Assembly (NCBI RefSeq): GCF_019930585.1
Contig: NZ_CP082839.1
Location: forward strand, 2,352,001 to 2,416,000
Origin: Sphingomonas nostoxanthinifaciens
Lineage (GTDB): Bacteria; Pseudomonadota; Alphaproteobacteria; Sphingomonadales; Sphingomonadaceae
Length of the DNA: 64,000 nucleotides
Direction: 5' to 3'
Numbering within the stretch: position 1 is the stretch's first letter; the number at the start of each line of letters is the position of its first letter. The notes beneath the pieces are model-generated. The model was not told the DNA's origin, searched no databases, and was given only the letters and a program-made list of their open reading frames with translations. The translations under genes were made by a program, and so were the position numbers. Below are positions 16,721 through 26,424 of the stretch, piece after piece.

Positions 16721-18556
16721 TCAATATGCCAATGCACAGCCGTCGGCGCGCATCTCGCTCGCGCCGACATAGACTCGCTCGCCGTCGGGCATGGTGCGCT
16801 CGACGCATTCGTAACGGCCGAAGCCGCCCTCGGGGCTGCCGATCGTCCAGCCGATATCGGCCAGCGCCTTGCGCGCCTTGTCGGGCACGCCGCTTTCCAG
16901 CCGCAGCAGGCCGGTCTTGGGCAGATCGGGTGCATCCTCGCCCATGCTCTGCGCCGAGCCTTCATGATGCCAGCGCGGGCTGTCGCCCGCCGCTTGCGCG
17001 TCGAGCCCATAATCGACGCGGTTCACCATGATCTGCGTCTGGCCCATCGGCTGCATGTCGCCGCCCATCACGCCGAACGCCATCCACGGCTTGCCGTCCC
17101 TGGTGGCGAAGCCGGGGATGATCGTCTGGAACGGCCGCTTGCCGGGCGCATAGATGTTGGGATGGCCGTCCTGCAGGCTGAACAATTGGCCGCGATCCTG
17201 GAACATGAAGCCGAGCCCGTCGGCGACGAGCCCCGAGCCCATGCCCCGGAAGTTGGACTGGATCATCGACACCATCATCCCGTCCTTGTCGGCGCAGGAG
17301 AAATAGGTCGTGTCGCCATGGCTCGGCGCCTCGCCCGGATAGACCGGATCGAGGATGCGATCGGGCCGGATCAGCTTGGCGCGCTGCGCGGCATAATCCT
17401 TCGAGCCCAGCCACTCGAACGGCACCTTGGAGAAGTGCGGATCGGCATAGAAACGCGCGCGATCGGCATAAGCGAGGCGCTTGGCCTCGGCCTGCAGGTG
17501 GATCGACAGCGCCGACTGGAAGCCGGCGCCGCGCAGGTCGAAATGCTCGAGGATGTTGAGCATCTGCAGCGTCGCGAGCCCCTGCGTGTTGGCACCCATC
17601 GCGTGGACGCCGACCCCGCGATAGGTGGTGAACAGCGGCTCGACCCACTCGCTGCGATGGCGCGCGAGATCGCCGTACGACAGCCAGCCGCCGATCCGCT
17701 TGAAGTAAGCGTCGATCGTGCGTGCGATCGGGCCTTCATAGAAAGCATCGCGCCCGCCCTCCGCGATCATGCGATAGGTGCGCGCGAGATCGGGATTCCG
17801 GAAGACCCCGCCGATATCGGGCGTCTTGCCTTTGGGTGCCCACGTCTTGACCGCGTTGGTCGGATCCTCGACCCCCGAACCCGCGCTCGCGAATTTGCGG
17901 ATCGACGCGCGGATCGCGGTGGCGATCAGCGGCGGCACCGGCACGCCCTGCTCGGCCAGCGCGATCGCCGGCGCCATCACCTCGGCCCATTTGAGCTTGC
18001 CGTAGCGCTGATGGAGCGACCACCAGCAATCGACCGCGCCGGGCGTCGAGACCGCGACCGCGCCGAGTGGCGGCAGCGCGCCGTTCTTCGCGCGCGAACG
18101 GGCGATGTCGAGCGTCAGCGATTGCGGCGAGCGGCCCGATCCCGCGATGCCGACGACCTTGCCGAGCTTCGGATCCCACAGCAGGGCATAGCAGTCGCCA
18201 CCGACGCCGCTCGACGTCGGTTCGAGGAAGCCGAGCGCCGCGTTCATCGCGATCGCCGCGTCGACCGCCGACCCACCCTTCTTCAAGATCTCGATCGCGA
18301 CCATCGTCGCCACCGGATGCGCCGATCCGGCCGCACCCGAACAGCCACAGACCGGCGAGCGCGACCCGAAACTCGCGCCGACCGGCCGATCGCCGGCATG
18401 GACGTCGGGCCGAAGGAAGCGCGTCGCGTCGGGGGGCTGGAATCCTTCGGGAATACCCTCGGTCGACGGGGTGCCCGACGGGCTCGCCTTCTGCGCCAGC
18501 AGCGGCGCCGCGATGGCGGCGGCCGGTACGGCGGCCAGAAAGGAACGGCGCTTCAT
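16721..18556 (-). CDS. Gamma-glutamyltransferase family hydrolase
   Basis: A 611-residue Ntn-hydrolase that in this family cleaves gamma-glutamyl bonds such as that of glutathione. The N-terminus MKRRSFLAAVPAAAIAAPLL looks like a twin-arginine export signal. The large-subunit part has GGSAVDAAIAMNAALGFLEP and TSSGVGGDCYALLWD. The autoprocessing threonine is expected at GDTTYFSCAD, where the mature small subunit would begin. FGVMGGDMQPMGQ follows near the end. The start at 18556 follows a good GGGAGACGAGG site. It lies 34 bases after a TonB-dependent receptor, which suggests the pair handle a peptide-type substrate at the cell surface and periplasm. Confidence 0.88.
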   Translation of the reverse strand: MKRRSFLAAVPAAAIAAPLLAQKASPSGTPSTEGIPEGFQPPDATRFLRPDVHAGDRPVGASFGSRSPVCGCSGAAGSAHPVATMVAIEILKKGGSAVDAAIAMNAALGFLEPTSSGVGGDCYALLWDPKLGKVVGIAGSGRSPQSLTLDIARSRAKNGALPPLGAVAVSTPGAVDCWWSLHQRYGKLKWAEVMAPAIALAEQGVPVPPLIATAIRASIRKFASAGSGVEDPTNAVKTWAPKGKTPDIGGVFRNPDLARTYRMIAEGGRDAFYEGPIARTIDAYFKRIGGWLSYGDLARHRSEWVEPLFTTYRGVGVHAMGANTQGLATLQMLNILEHFDLRGAGFQSALSIHLQAEAKRLAYADRARFYADPHFSKVPFEWLGSKDYAAQRAKLIRPDRILDPVYPGEAPSHGDTTYFSCADKDGMMVSMIQSNFRGMGSGLVADGLGFMFQDRGQLFSLQDGHPNIYAPGKRPFQTIIPGFATRDGKPWMAFGVMGGDMQPMGQTQIMVNRVDYGLDAQAAGDSPRWHHEGSAQSMGEDAPDLPKTGLLRLESGVPDKARKALADIGWTIGSPEGGFGRYECVERTMPDGERVYVGASEMRADGCALAY

Positions 18557-18590
18557 CCTCGTCTCCCGCAGGTTCGTCGCGCCCTGACTG

Positions 18591-20972
18591 TCAGAAGCTC
18601 GCGCTCGCGCCAAGCCTTACCGTGCGCGGGCGCAGCGGCGTGACCTCGTCGCGCTGCGCGATGCCGAACGGATTGCCCACCGCGAAGCGGTTGCCGCGCA
18701 CGTCCGCCAGATTGTCGACGCCCAGCGACAATGTGTAGCGCGCCAGCTTCAGCGACGCCGCCGCGCCGGTCTCGACATAATTGCCGTAGGGCAGATCGAG
18801 CACCGGGCCGACCCCCAGCCGCGAACTGCCGACATAGCGCATGTTGGCGCGCAGCTGCAGCGTTCGCGTGCCGAGCTGGTGCGACCAGGTGGCGCTCCCG
18901 GTGGCCGATACCGGCGGCGTGTCCGGCAACGGGCGGCTGCCCGAGGCGATGTAAGCGGGCCGAGGATTGGTGAGGCGGCTGCGATTGAGGAACAGGCCGC
19001 CGGTCAGCCGGAGCGCGGCGACCGGCACCCAGTCGAGCGTGCCCTCGAACGCGACGATCCGCCCGTCGCCGACATTGTCGGTGTAGGGGAAACCCTGGTT
19101 CGAGATGAGATCGGCCTGGATGTCCTTCCATTTGGCGTAGGAGACCGCCGCCACCGCTGCCAGCCCGGTGGTGCCGGTGCGCACCAGACGCAGGCCGGCC
19201 TCGCCGACATATAGCTTGTCATCCTCGTAATTCTGCACGCGGCCGACGCTGTTGGAGACGGCAAGGCCGCCGGTCCGGAAGCCCTGCTGATACTGGACGA
19301 ACGAGACGAGGCGGCGCGTCAGCCGATAGGACACGCCAACCTGCGGATCGGCGCGCGAGGTGGTCTGGCCGCGGATATAATTGCCGCGCGAGGTGGTCGA
19401 CGGGTCGCCGTCCATGCGCGCGCTGGTGTAGCGCAGCCCACCGCTGACCAGCAACCCGTCGAACAGATGGAAGGTGCCGCTCGCAAAGGCCGACCGCTCC
19501 TGCGTGCGGTCGGTCACGCCGATCAGTTCGCGCGGGCTGGTCAGCGTGCCGAACTGGCGCGACTTGCCGGTGGTGTCGTGGACATAGGCCACGCCGACCA
19601 GCCAGCCGTCGCCGTCGGCCATCGTCCGCGACAGCCGCGCCTCCTGCGTCGTCAGGCGGATGCTGTCATGCTCGTCATAGACGATCGGGATGTTGAAATG
19701 GCCGATGCGCGTGGCGTCGAAGCGTTGGTCGAAATCGTGCGAGACGCGCGCCGTAGCGGAGACGAAGCGCAGGCCGTTGCTCCATTGCTTGATGACGATG
19801 ACGCGGCCCATCTTGTAATTGTCTTCGAACGGCTGCGGCACCGCCGACATGCGCGTCAGCGGCGCGCGATCGGCCAGCGCATATTGCAGGTCGGGCTCGT
19901 GGCTCGTCTGGATGATGCCGCCGAGGTCGATCGTCCAGCCGTCGGCCGGCCGCACGCGCACCACGGCGCGGCCGCCGCTTTCAGTGAGCGGATTGATGTC
20001 GCTGAGGCCACGGCCCGGATCGTCGATATAGCCGGCGGTGCGCGTGCGATAGGCGACCAGCCGGATCGCGACACGATCGCGCCACGGCGCATAATTCACC
20101 ATGCCCGCGGTATCGTAGCCGATGCCGCCATGCGCGGTGCTGCTGACGCCGACCTCGGCCGACGCCTCCGCCGCGTCCAGCACGGCGGGATGCGGCGAGA
20201 GGCGGATGACGCCGCCGAGCGAGCCCGCGCCGTAGAGCGCGCCCTGCGGCCCCTCGAGAATCTCGACCCGCTCGACGTCGTAGAGGTTCAGGTTGGGATC
20301 GGGCCCGCTATAGGCGGTGCGCACCTCGCCGAAATAGGTGCCGGCGGTCGCCTGGGTGGGCCCGGTGAAGCTCGAATCGGCGACGCCGCGGATGAAATAT
20401 TTGTCGCGGCCGGTGCCGAGCTCGGTCGATTGCAGGATCGGCGACTGGCGCAGCAGATAATCCTGGCTGTCGACCCCGTGCGGCCCGAGCGCGTCGCCGC
20501 CCAGCACGATCACGGTCGCGCTGCCGGGATAGGTGGCGAGCGGCAGGTCGCGCTTGCCGCCGCGGATCACGATCTCGCCGCTGCCGGAATCGCGCGGCTG
20601 CGATGTGAGCGCCAGGCGCACCCGATCCCGATCGGGCGGCGGCGGCGGCGCAGCGGCGGCCGGCCGCGGCGCGGCGCGCACGACGAGGCGATACGTGCCC
20701 GGCCCCACCATCTGCGCCGCGAACGGGGTGCCCGCCAGCAGGCGGCCGAGCGCGTGATCGGTGGTCAGGCTGCCGTTAACGCCGCGCGACACGATGCGAT
20801 CGAGCTGCGCGTCGGTGCCGCCGATATCGATCCCGGCCTGCCGCGCGAGCAGCGCCAGCGCCCCGCCAAGCGATCCTGCGGGAACCGCGAAATCATGACG
20901 CGACGACGCTGCCAGCACCGTCTGCGACGATATCGCGGCAATTATGACCGGTAGCAGAGACCTAAGGTGCAC
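18591..20972 (-). CDS. TonB-dependent receptor with N-terminal signalling (STN) domain
   Basis: A 793-residue outer-membrane receptor. A signal peptide is followed by an STN domain at about residues 26-98 (FAVPAGSLGGALALLARQAG, TYRLVV), then a proline-rich linker. The plug follows from about 130 (DYLLRQSPILQST, RVEILEGPQGALYGAGSLGG). A 22-strand barrel ends in RPRTVRLGASASF. STN-bearing receptors signal ligand binding to a FecR partner, and fecR and an ECF sigma gene lie immediately upstream, as in FecIRA systems. The ligand cannot be told from the sequence; the neighbouring gamma-glutamyltransferase hints at a peptide or peptide-linked siderophore. The start overlaps the fecR end by 11 bases. 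Confidence 0.93.
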   Translation of the reverse strand: MHLRSLLPVIIAAISSQTVLAASSRHDFAVPAGSLGGALALLARQAGIDIGGTDAQLDRIVSRGVNGSLTTDHALGRLLAGTPFAAQMVGPGTYRLVVRAAPRPAAAAPPPPPDRDRVRLALTSQPRDSGSGEIVIRGGKRDLPLATYPGSATVIVLGGDALGPHGVDSQDYLLRQSPILQSTELGTGRDKYFIRGVADSSFTGPTQATAGTYFGEVRTAYSGPDPNLNLYDVERVEILEGPQGALYGAGSLGGVIRLSPHPAVLDAAEASAEVGVSSTAHGGIGYDTAGMVNYAPWRDRVAIRLVAYRTRTAGYIDDPGRGLSDINPLTESGGRAVVRVRPADGWTIDLGGIIQTSHEPDLQYALADRAPLTRMSAVPQPFEDNYKMGRVIVIKQWSNGLRFVSATARVSHDFDQRFDATRIGHFNIPIVYDEHDSIRLTTQEARLSRTMADGDGWLVGVAYVHDTTGKSRQFGTLTSPRELIGVTDRTQERSAFASGTFHLFDGLLVSGGLRYTSARMDGDPSTTSRGNYIRGQTTSRADPQVGVSYRLTRRLVSFVQYQQGFRTGGLAVSNSVGRVQNYEDDKLYVGEAGLRLVRTGTTGLAAVAAVSYAKWKDIQADLISNQGFPYTDNVGDGRIVAFEGTLDWVPVAALRLTGGLFLNRSRLTNPRPAYIASGSRPLPDTPPVSATGSATWSHQLGTRTLQLRANMRYVGSSRLGVGPVLDLPYGNYVETGAAASLKLARYTLSLGVDNLADVRGNRFAVGNPFGIAQRDEVTPLRPRTVRLGASASF

Positions 20973-21918
20973 CGTCCGATTTAGACGAGATCATCCAGCC
21001 CGGTCCATCCCGCATCGCGACGCCATCGGCCAAAGCCGCGAGACTGCGTGCGATTTCCTCCGGCGAGCGGTCGAGCCGCAACGTTCCGGTGAAGTGCCGG
21101 CCCGCCATGTCGGGCGACACCTTCAGCGCGGCGCCGGTCGAGCGGCTGACATCGTCGGCCACGCTCGACAGCGCGGCGTCGTGGAAATCGAGCCGCCCAT
21201 GCGACCATCCACCGACGCTTTCCGCATCGATCGGGGTCAGTTTCGCCTCGCCGGCGGCTTCGTTCACCGCCAGCTGCATGCCGCGCTTGATCGAGACCGC
21301 CTCATGCTCGGGCTGGAACATCACCTCGCCCTCGGCGACGCCCACCTGCAGCCGATCGCCCGAGCGCGCCACGTTGAACACGGTGCCGACGTCGCGCAGC
21401 GTCACGCCGCCCGAACGCACCTCGAACGGGTGGTCGGCATGGTGCACGACGCTGAAGATCGCCTCGCCGCGATCCAGCGTCGCGACACGCGCATTATTGC
21501 GGTCCAGCACCAGCCGCGTGCCGCCGTTCATCTGCACCTGCGTGCCGTCGGCCAGTGTGACGGTGCGGTGCATGCCCGGCATCGTCTCCAGCGCATAAGG
21601 CGCGACCGTCGCGGGCATGATCGCGAACCACGCCACCGCAGCGGCCGCGGCGAGCCCCCCCGCGGCCCCGCCCCAGCGCTGCCAATGGCGGCCCCGCATC
21701 GGCGTCGGCAGCGCGCGCACGGGCGCGGCCGGCGCAGCCTCCTGCGGCGGTGCGACCAGATCGCCGTCCATCAAGGTCAGGCGGTCATAGGCCTCGGCAT
21801 GCGCCGGATCGGCCTCCATCCACACGATGAAATCGTGCCAGCCCTGCTCCCCGGCCTGCTCCAGGCCGAGATGCCAGGCGATGGCCTCGTCCATCGCGGT
21901 TTCGAGCGAGTTGCTCAC
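20962..21918 (-). CDS. FecR-family anti-sigma factor / signal transducer
   Basis: A 318-residue inner-membrane protein. The cytoplasmic N-terminus is a DUF4880-type sigma-binding domain (FIVWMEADPAHAEAYDRLTL). One membrane helix lies at about residues 85-105 (GGLAAAAAVAWFAIM). The periplasmic part is the FecR domain (RTVTLADGTQVQMNGGTRLV, GEAIFSVVHHADHPFEVRSG, VGTVFNVA) plus a C-terminal STN-contact region. It should relay the receptor signal to the sigma factor encoded 34 bases upstream. Confidence 0.92.
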   Translation of the reverse strand: MSNSLETAMDEAIAWHLGLEQAGEQGWHDFIVWMEADPAHAEAYDRLTLMDGDLVAPPQEAAPAAPVRALPTPMRGRHWQRWGGAAGGLAAAAAVAWFAIMPATVAPYALETMPGMHRTVTLADGTQVQMNGGTRLVLDRNNARVATLDRGEAIFSVVHHADHPFEVRSGGVTLRDVGTVFNVARSGDRLQVGVAEGEVMFQPEHEAVSIKRGMQLAVNEAAGEAKLTPIDAESVGGWSHGRLDFHDAALSSVADDVSRSTGAALKVSPDMAGRHFTGTLRLDRSPEEIARSLAALADGVAMRDGPGWMISSKSDGAP

Positions 21919-21952
21919 GTCCTAATCCCCTTCACCAATGCAGACGTCGCTG

Positions 21953-22462
21953 TCATGCGATGTCCACACCGTTTTCCGCGACGAAGGTCTGGACCGTCTT
22001 GTAGGCGCGGTGAAGATGCTTCTCGACCGCGCTGACGCTGATGCCCTCGGCGACGGCGATGTCCTTGCGCGGCGTCCCCTCGAACCGATAGGCGCGGAAG
22101 ATCGCGGCGGTGCGCGGCGGCAGCCCGTCCAGCGCCGCCTGCAGCCGCCCCAACGTCTCGCGCGACAGCAACGCCTCCTCCGCCGTCGGGAAATCCGACG
22201 CGTCGGACTGGACGTCGACCCACGCCCCGTCGCGCGCCGAGCGGCGCTGCTCCGAGCGGCGCCGGTCGAAGGCGAGATTGTTCGCCATGCGGAACAGGTA
22301 GGCCGCCGGATCGGCGACCGGGCCCGACGGCAGGCTCTCCAGCTTCAGCCACAGATCCTGCAGCACGTCCTGCGCCGCATCGGCATCGCGCAGCCGCGCG
22401 GTGAGCAGGCGCAGCAGCATGCGCTGCTCGGCGAGGAAGACCGCTTTGAGGCCGTCGCTCAT
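21953..22462 (-). CDS. ECF (FecI-like) RNA polymerase sigma factor
   Basis: A 169-residue sigma-70 family protein with regions 2 and 4 only. Region 2 is RLRDADAAQDVLQDLWLKLE and AYLFRMANNLAFDRRR. Region 4 is LPPRTAAIFRAYRFEGTPRK then VAEGISVSAVEKHLHRAYKT, a clear helix-turn-helix. The start ATG at 22462 overlaps the flippase stop as ATGA. With fecR and the receptor downstream it forms a cell-surface signalling unit that probably activates its own operon. Confidence 0.93.
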   Translation of the reverse strand: MSDGLKAVFLAEQRMLLRLLTARLRDADAAQDVLQDLWLKLESLPSGPVADPAAYLFRMANNLAFDRRRSEQRRSARDGAWVDVQSDASDFPTAEEALLSRETLGRLQAALDGLPPRTAAIFRAYRFEGTPRKDIAVAEGISVSAVEKHLHRAYKTVQTFVAENGVDIA

Positions 22463-23808
22463 GCCGCCTCGCGCACGGTGGAGGTGAAGAAGCGCACCAG
22501 CAGCGCCGACGCCGCCGCCATCTGCAGCATCGCATGCCAGCCCGCGCCCTCGGGCCCGAGCCACAGCAGCATCAGCGGCAGCAGCGGGTAGAGCAGGACG
22601 TTGCCGACCAAGGCCGCCGTCACCGAGCGATCGGGCCGGCCGAGCGCGGTGAGCGCGGCGCCCAGCGGCACGGTGGTGAGGTACAGAGCGCGCCCGACCG
22701 CGACCAGCAGCATCAGCCGCGTGCCGCCGCCGAAGCTGCCCCCGCCGATCGCGGTGAGCAGGCGGCCGCCGGCAAAGACGAGCGCGGTCAGCACCGCCGC
22801 CGATCCGATCGCGGTCAGCCCGACGCTGCGCCACACCGCGCGGCGCAGGCGTTGCCCGCCGCCCTTCGCCGCCAGATCGGCCAGCACCGCATAGCTGCCG
22901 CTCGCCAGCAGCACCGCGGGTTGCTGCAGCACGTTGGTCGCGCGCTGCGCCAGCGCCAGCAGCCCCGCCGCCGCCGGGCCCATCATCCAGCCGACCGTCA
23001 GCGGCACGAGCTGGGGCGCCAGCTCGCGCAGCGTGATGTCGAAATTGGTGGTGAGGATGAAGCGCAGAAAGCCCTCATTGTCGCGGCCCACGTCGCGCCA
23101 TGGACCGAACAACGGCTGTCCGTCGAGCATTTGTCGCCACACCGGCCACGCCAGCAGCCACATCGCCACCCATTCCGCCAGCGCGGAGGCGAGCCACACC
23201 GCCAGGTAGGCAGTGAGGCCCCCGCCCGCCCGCCACGCGATCAGCGTGCCGACCAGTCGCACCACCGGCGAGACCGTCTGGTGCAGCCCGACCAGATCGA
23301 AGCGGCCGCCGAGCTGGAGCACGCCCTGCGGCGTCGCGCGCACCGTCGCCAGCACCGCGAACGCATAAGGCAAGGCGATGCGCATCGCCTGCGGCGACCA
23401 GCCGAGCCGCGGCCCGATCAGCGGCACGCCGATCGCCGCCACCGCCACCGCCGCCGCGCCGCAGCCGAGCTCGACCAGCGCCATGAACCGGATCAGCCGT
23501 GCCAGCCCCGCATGGTCGGCGCGCTCCAGCGCCAGCGCGCCGTAGCGCACGACGCCGTGAAAGCCCGAAAAGGCGAAGACGCTGCCGATCAGCACCGCAT
23601 AAGCGTTGACCAGCACGAGGACGCCATAGCCCGACGCGCCCAGCTCGCGCGCGACGATGACGAGGTAGACCAGGCTCAGCAGCCCCGCCGCCGCCTTGCC
23701 GGTGAGCAGGTGGCCGACATTGAGGAAGATGCGCGCCACCGGCGAGCGCTCGCGCACCGGGCGGTCGGCAAGCTGTTGCGGTGAGGACGAATTCTGCGCG
23801 ACGGACAT
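22459..23808 (-). CDS. Polysaccharide (Wzx-like) flippase
   Basis: A 449-residue integral membrane protein with about 12-14 hydrophobic helices, in the MATE/Wzx fold. The N-terminal signature LLTGKAAAGLLSLVYLVIVA RELGASGYG is typical of lipopolysaccharide or exopolysaccharide repeat-unit exporters. It would move undecaprenyl-linked sugars across the inner membrane. Its stop is fused by ATGA to the ECF sigma gene, which is unusual for a flippase. Two glycan-type genes lie divergently upstream, so a surface polymer locus is likely. The polymer is unknown and no polymerase is in view. Confidence 0.85.
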   Translation of the reverse strand: MSVAQNSSSPQQLADRPVRERSPVARIFLNVGHLLTGKAAAGLLSLVYLVIVARELGASGYGVLVLVNAYAVLIGSVFAFSGFHGVVRYGALALERADHAGLARLIRFMALVELGCGAAAVAVAAIGVPLIGPRLGWSPQAMRIALPYAFAVLATVRATPQGVLQLGGRFDLVGLHQTVSPVVRLVGTLIAWRAGGGLTAYLAVWLASALAEWVAMWLLAWPVWRQMLDGQPLFGPWRDVGRDNEGFLRFILTTNFDITLRELAPQLVPLTVGWMMGPAAAGLLALAQRATNVLQQPAVLLASGSYAVLADLAAKGGGQRLRRAVWRSVGLTAIGSAAVLTALVFAGGRLLTAIGGGSFGGGTRLMLLVAVGRALYLTTVPLGAALTALGRPDRSVTAALVGNVLLYPLLPLMLLWLGPEGAGWHAMLQMAAASALLVRFFTSTVREAA

Positions 23809-23936
23809 TGCGCGTGGCGATAGCCGCTCGGCGCGGCGGATGCACGCGTCACCAGCGCCGGCCGCGCCACGTTCCGGATCCGCGGCTTTTCCGGTAACGG
23901 GCTGCGTGTGTCACACCATCATGGCGTCATAGGCCC

Positions 23937-25115
23937 GTGAAGATCGGCTTCTTCTTCAACCACGATCAGGTGCATCAGGTCGCGCATTCGCTGCCGATCG
24001 CGCTCGCGCTGATGCGGATCGCGCCCGAGGTGGGCGTGGTGATCGCCACCACCAACGATCGGCTGACGGCCGAGGTGCGCCGCCTCGCCGCGAAATCGGG
24101 CGTGGCGGTGCCGCTGGTCCAGCTCGGCCTCACCCGCCGCGCCAGCCGCGTCGCCGCGCGCTGGCTGGAGGCGGTCGTCCCGGTGTCGAAGCTCGCCGTC
24201 TATCGCGACAATCTCGATTTCTTCCGCGGGCTCGACATGCTGGTGGTCGCGGAGAAGACCTCGCTGCTGCTCAAGACGCGCTACGGGCTCGACGCGCTGC
24301 GTATCGTCCACACCCGTCACGGCGCGGGCGATCGCGCGATCGGCTTCGACAAGGCCAGCGCCGGCTTCGACCAGATCCTCGTCTCCGGTCCCAAGATCGC
24401 CGAGCGGCTGATCCACGAGGCCGGCATCCCGGCCGATAAGCTGGCGACGGTCGGCTATCCCAAGTTCGATCTGGTCGGCCAGACCGGCGCTCCCGCCCTG
24501 TTCGCCGATCCGTCGAAGCCGGTGGTGCTCTACAATCCGCACCCCTCGCCGCATCTGTCGTCATGGTACAGGCATGGCCGGCAGGTGCTCGATTTCTTCC
24601 TGCGCGACGGTCGCTACAATCTGATCTTCGCGCCGCACGTCATGCTGTTTCACCGCCGCTTCGTGCTGACGATCGACTGGCTGCGCATCGATCGGCCGGG
24701 CATCGTCGAGGATCGCTTCCGCGATGCGCCCAACATCCATGTCGATCTCGGCAGCAACGCCTCGACCGACATGACCTATACGATGATGGCCGATCTCTAT
24801 CTGGGCGACGTCAGCAGCCAGATCTACGAATTCCTCTATCGCCCGCGCCCGGCCCTGTTCCTCAACAGCCACGGCGTCGATCATGCCGACGATCCCAATT
24901 ACCTGCACTGGCGCGCGGGCGAGGTGATCGCGAACCCGGACGATCTCGGCGCGGCGCTGGATCGCGCGCTGGCGCAGCACGAATCGTACTGTCCGGTGCA
25001 GCGCGAGCTGTTCCAGCGCAGCTTCGACCTGACCGACGAACCGTCGGCCGATCGCGCCGCGCGCGCGATCCTCGGCACGCTGGCGCCGCCGTCGCTGCCG
25101 GCGGCCGCCGCCTGA
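23937..25115 (+). CDS. CDP-glycerol glycerophosphotransferase-like protein
   Basis: A 392-residue protein starting at GTG 23937 (MKIGFFFNHDQVHQVAHSLP). It has a GT-B-like plan: an N-terminal half with RIVHTRHGAGDRAIGFDKAS, then a C-terminal half with VLYNPHPSPHLSSW, IFAPHVMLFHRR, and the motif YLGDVSSQIYEFLYRPRPAL. The last resembles the D-SS-x-x-E block of TagB/TagF-type polymerases that use CDP-glycerol or related donors. I infer a transferase that adds glycerol-phosphate or a similar unit to a surface polymer. No membrane helix is seen. It is divergent from the flippase with 128 bases between. Confidence 0.65.
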   Translation: MKIGFFFNHDQVHQVAHSLPIALALMRIAPEVGVVIATTNDRLTAEVRRLAAKSGVAVPLVQLGLTRRASRVAARWLEAVVPVSKLAVYRDNLDFFRGLDMLVVAEKTSLLLKTRYGLDALRIVHTRHGAGDRAIGFDKASAGFDQILVSGPKIAERLIHEAGIPADKLATVGYPKFDLVGQTGAPALFADPSKPVVLYNPHPSPHLSSWYRHGRQVLDFFLRDGRYNLIFAPHVMLFHRRFVLTIDWLRIDRPGIVEDRFRDAPNIHVDLGSNASTDMTYTMMADLYLGDVSSQIYEFLYRPRPALFLNSHGVDHADDPNYLHWRAGEVIANPDDLGAALDRALAQHESYCPVQRELFQRSFDLTDEPSADRAARAILGTLAPPSLPAAAA

Positions 25116-25172
25116 CGACCGCCCGACCCCGCCCATCTTGCCGCCAGCCGGCCATGGTGCGAGGGGGGCGGC

Positions 25173-26093
25173 ATGCCGCTTCGTAAGGATATCTGGCGCC
25201 CGGCCATCATCGCCGCGCCGTTCGAGCAGATCGTCGCGCGCGGATCGGTGGCGGGCCTGCCCTGCCACTGGCTGCCGCCGATGGGATCGTTCCGCTTCCT
25301 CGCCGATCCGTTCGGCCTGTGGCGCGACGGGCTGCTCCACGTCTTCGTCGAGACCTACGATTATCGCGTGCGCATCGGCGCGATCGAGGTGCTGAGCTAC
25401 GATGCAGACTTCACCCTGCGCGACCGCGCTTTGTGCCTCGCCGAGCCGTGGCACCTCTCCTACCCGCAGGTGTTCGAGGCCGAGGGCGAGACGTGGATGC
25501 TGCCCGAGGCGCATCGCAGCGGCGGCCTCACTTTCTATCGCGCGGTCGATTTCCCGCGCCGCTGGGAGGCGAGCCACCGCGTCGAACTGGATCACGTGCC
25601 GGTCGACGCGACGCCTTTGTGGCATGACGGCCTGTGGTGGCTGTTCTACACCTCCGCCTCGCGCGAGCCCGACAAGATGGCCTCGCTCCACATCTCCTAT
25701 GCCGAGCGGCTGCGCGGCCCGTGGCGCCCGCATCCGCAGAATCCGGTGCGCGTCGACAATGCCTCCGCCCGGCCCGGCGGCACGATCCGCGTGATCGACG
25801 GCGTGCCGGTGCTGCCGGTGCAGGATTGCAGCACCACCTATGGCGGCGCGATTGGCGCGCTGCGCCTGCCTGTCCTGACCCCCGACCGGGTGGAATGCGA
25901 GCTCGGCACGCGCATCACGGCCCCGCCCGCCTTCGCGCCTTATGTCGAGGGGCTCCACACCTTGTCCGCCGCGGGCGACGTGACGCTGATCGACGTCAAG
26001 CGCACGGAGTTGTCGGCGCATGGTTTGTCGATCGAGGTTGCGCGGCACACGCGACAGCGGGCGCGCAAGGTGATGGCGGCGCTGCGGGGGTAA
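25173..26093 (+). CDS. Five-bladed propeller protein, GINT1 N-terminal/GH43-like
   Basis: A 306-residue soluble protein. FRFLADPFGLWRDGLLHVFV and ETYDYRVRIGAIEV, then SYPQVFEAEGETWMLPEAH and LWHDGLWWLFYTSAS, show the repeated blades with acidic and aromatic residues of the glucosamine inositolphosphorylceramide transferase N-terminal and glycoside hydrolase 43-like propellers. In bacteria such proteins sit in glycan clusters, sometimes beside formyltransferases. Enzymatic activity is not shown. GAGGGGGGC precedes the ATG at 25173. It follows the CDP-glycerol transferase-like gene by 57 bases and probably shares its transcript. Confidence 0.65.
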   Translation: MPLRKDIWRPAIIAAPFEQIVARGSVAGLPCHWLPPMGSFRFLADPFGLWRDGLLHVFVETYDYRVRIGAIEVLSYDADFTLRDRALCLAEPWHLSYPQVFEAEGETWMLPEAHRSGGLTFYRAVDFPRRWEASHRVELDHVPVDATPLWHDGLWWLFYTSASREPDKMASLHISYAERLRGPWRPHPQNPVRVDNASARPGGTIRVIDGVPVLPVQDCSTTYGGAIGALRLPVLTPDRVECELGTRITAPPAFAPYVEGLHTLSAAGDVTLIDVKRTELSAHGLSIEVARHTRQRARKVMAALRG

Positions 26094-26424
26094 CGTGGGC
26101 GCCGGCCGGCCGCGACAGGATAGGCGTTGGACAAGCGGCCCGTTCGTCCTGAGCGGCGGCCACGAGCAGCAGAACAAATATCGAACATTCCGCTTGCAAA
26201 GTAGGATTTCGCGCGTCAGATGGTCAGGCTCCTGCTGCAATCGAGGAGCGTGCCGTCATGCCCGATCGATCCCCTCGCCGCTTCGCCCGCGCGTCAAAGG
26301 CTGCCCTGCGCCTCGCCCGGCATTCGCTCGATCGACGCCATTCACCCCGCGCGGGGAGCGTACCCACCCCTGACGTAGTGTCACCTTTGTCACCTTCCGC
26401 GCAGCCGGCGCGGCGGCGGGCGCG
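26094..26424. other. Intergenic region after the glycan genes
   Basis: About 330 bases with no gene that I trust. It contains a weak stem GCTCCT..AGGAGC near 26228 and no T tract. A 102-residue plus frame here is arginine/serine-rich and looks like antisense noise. Confidence 0.5.
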
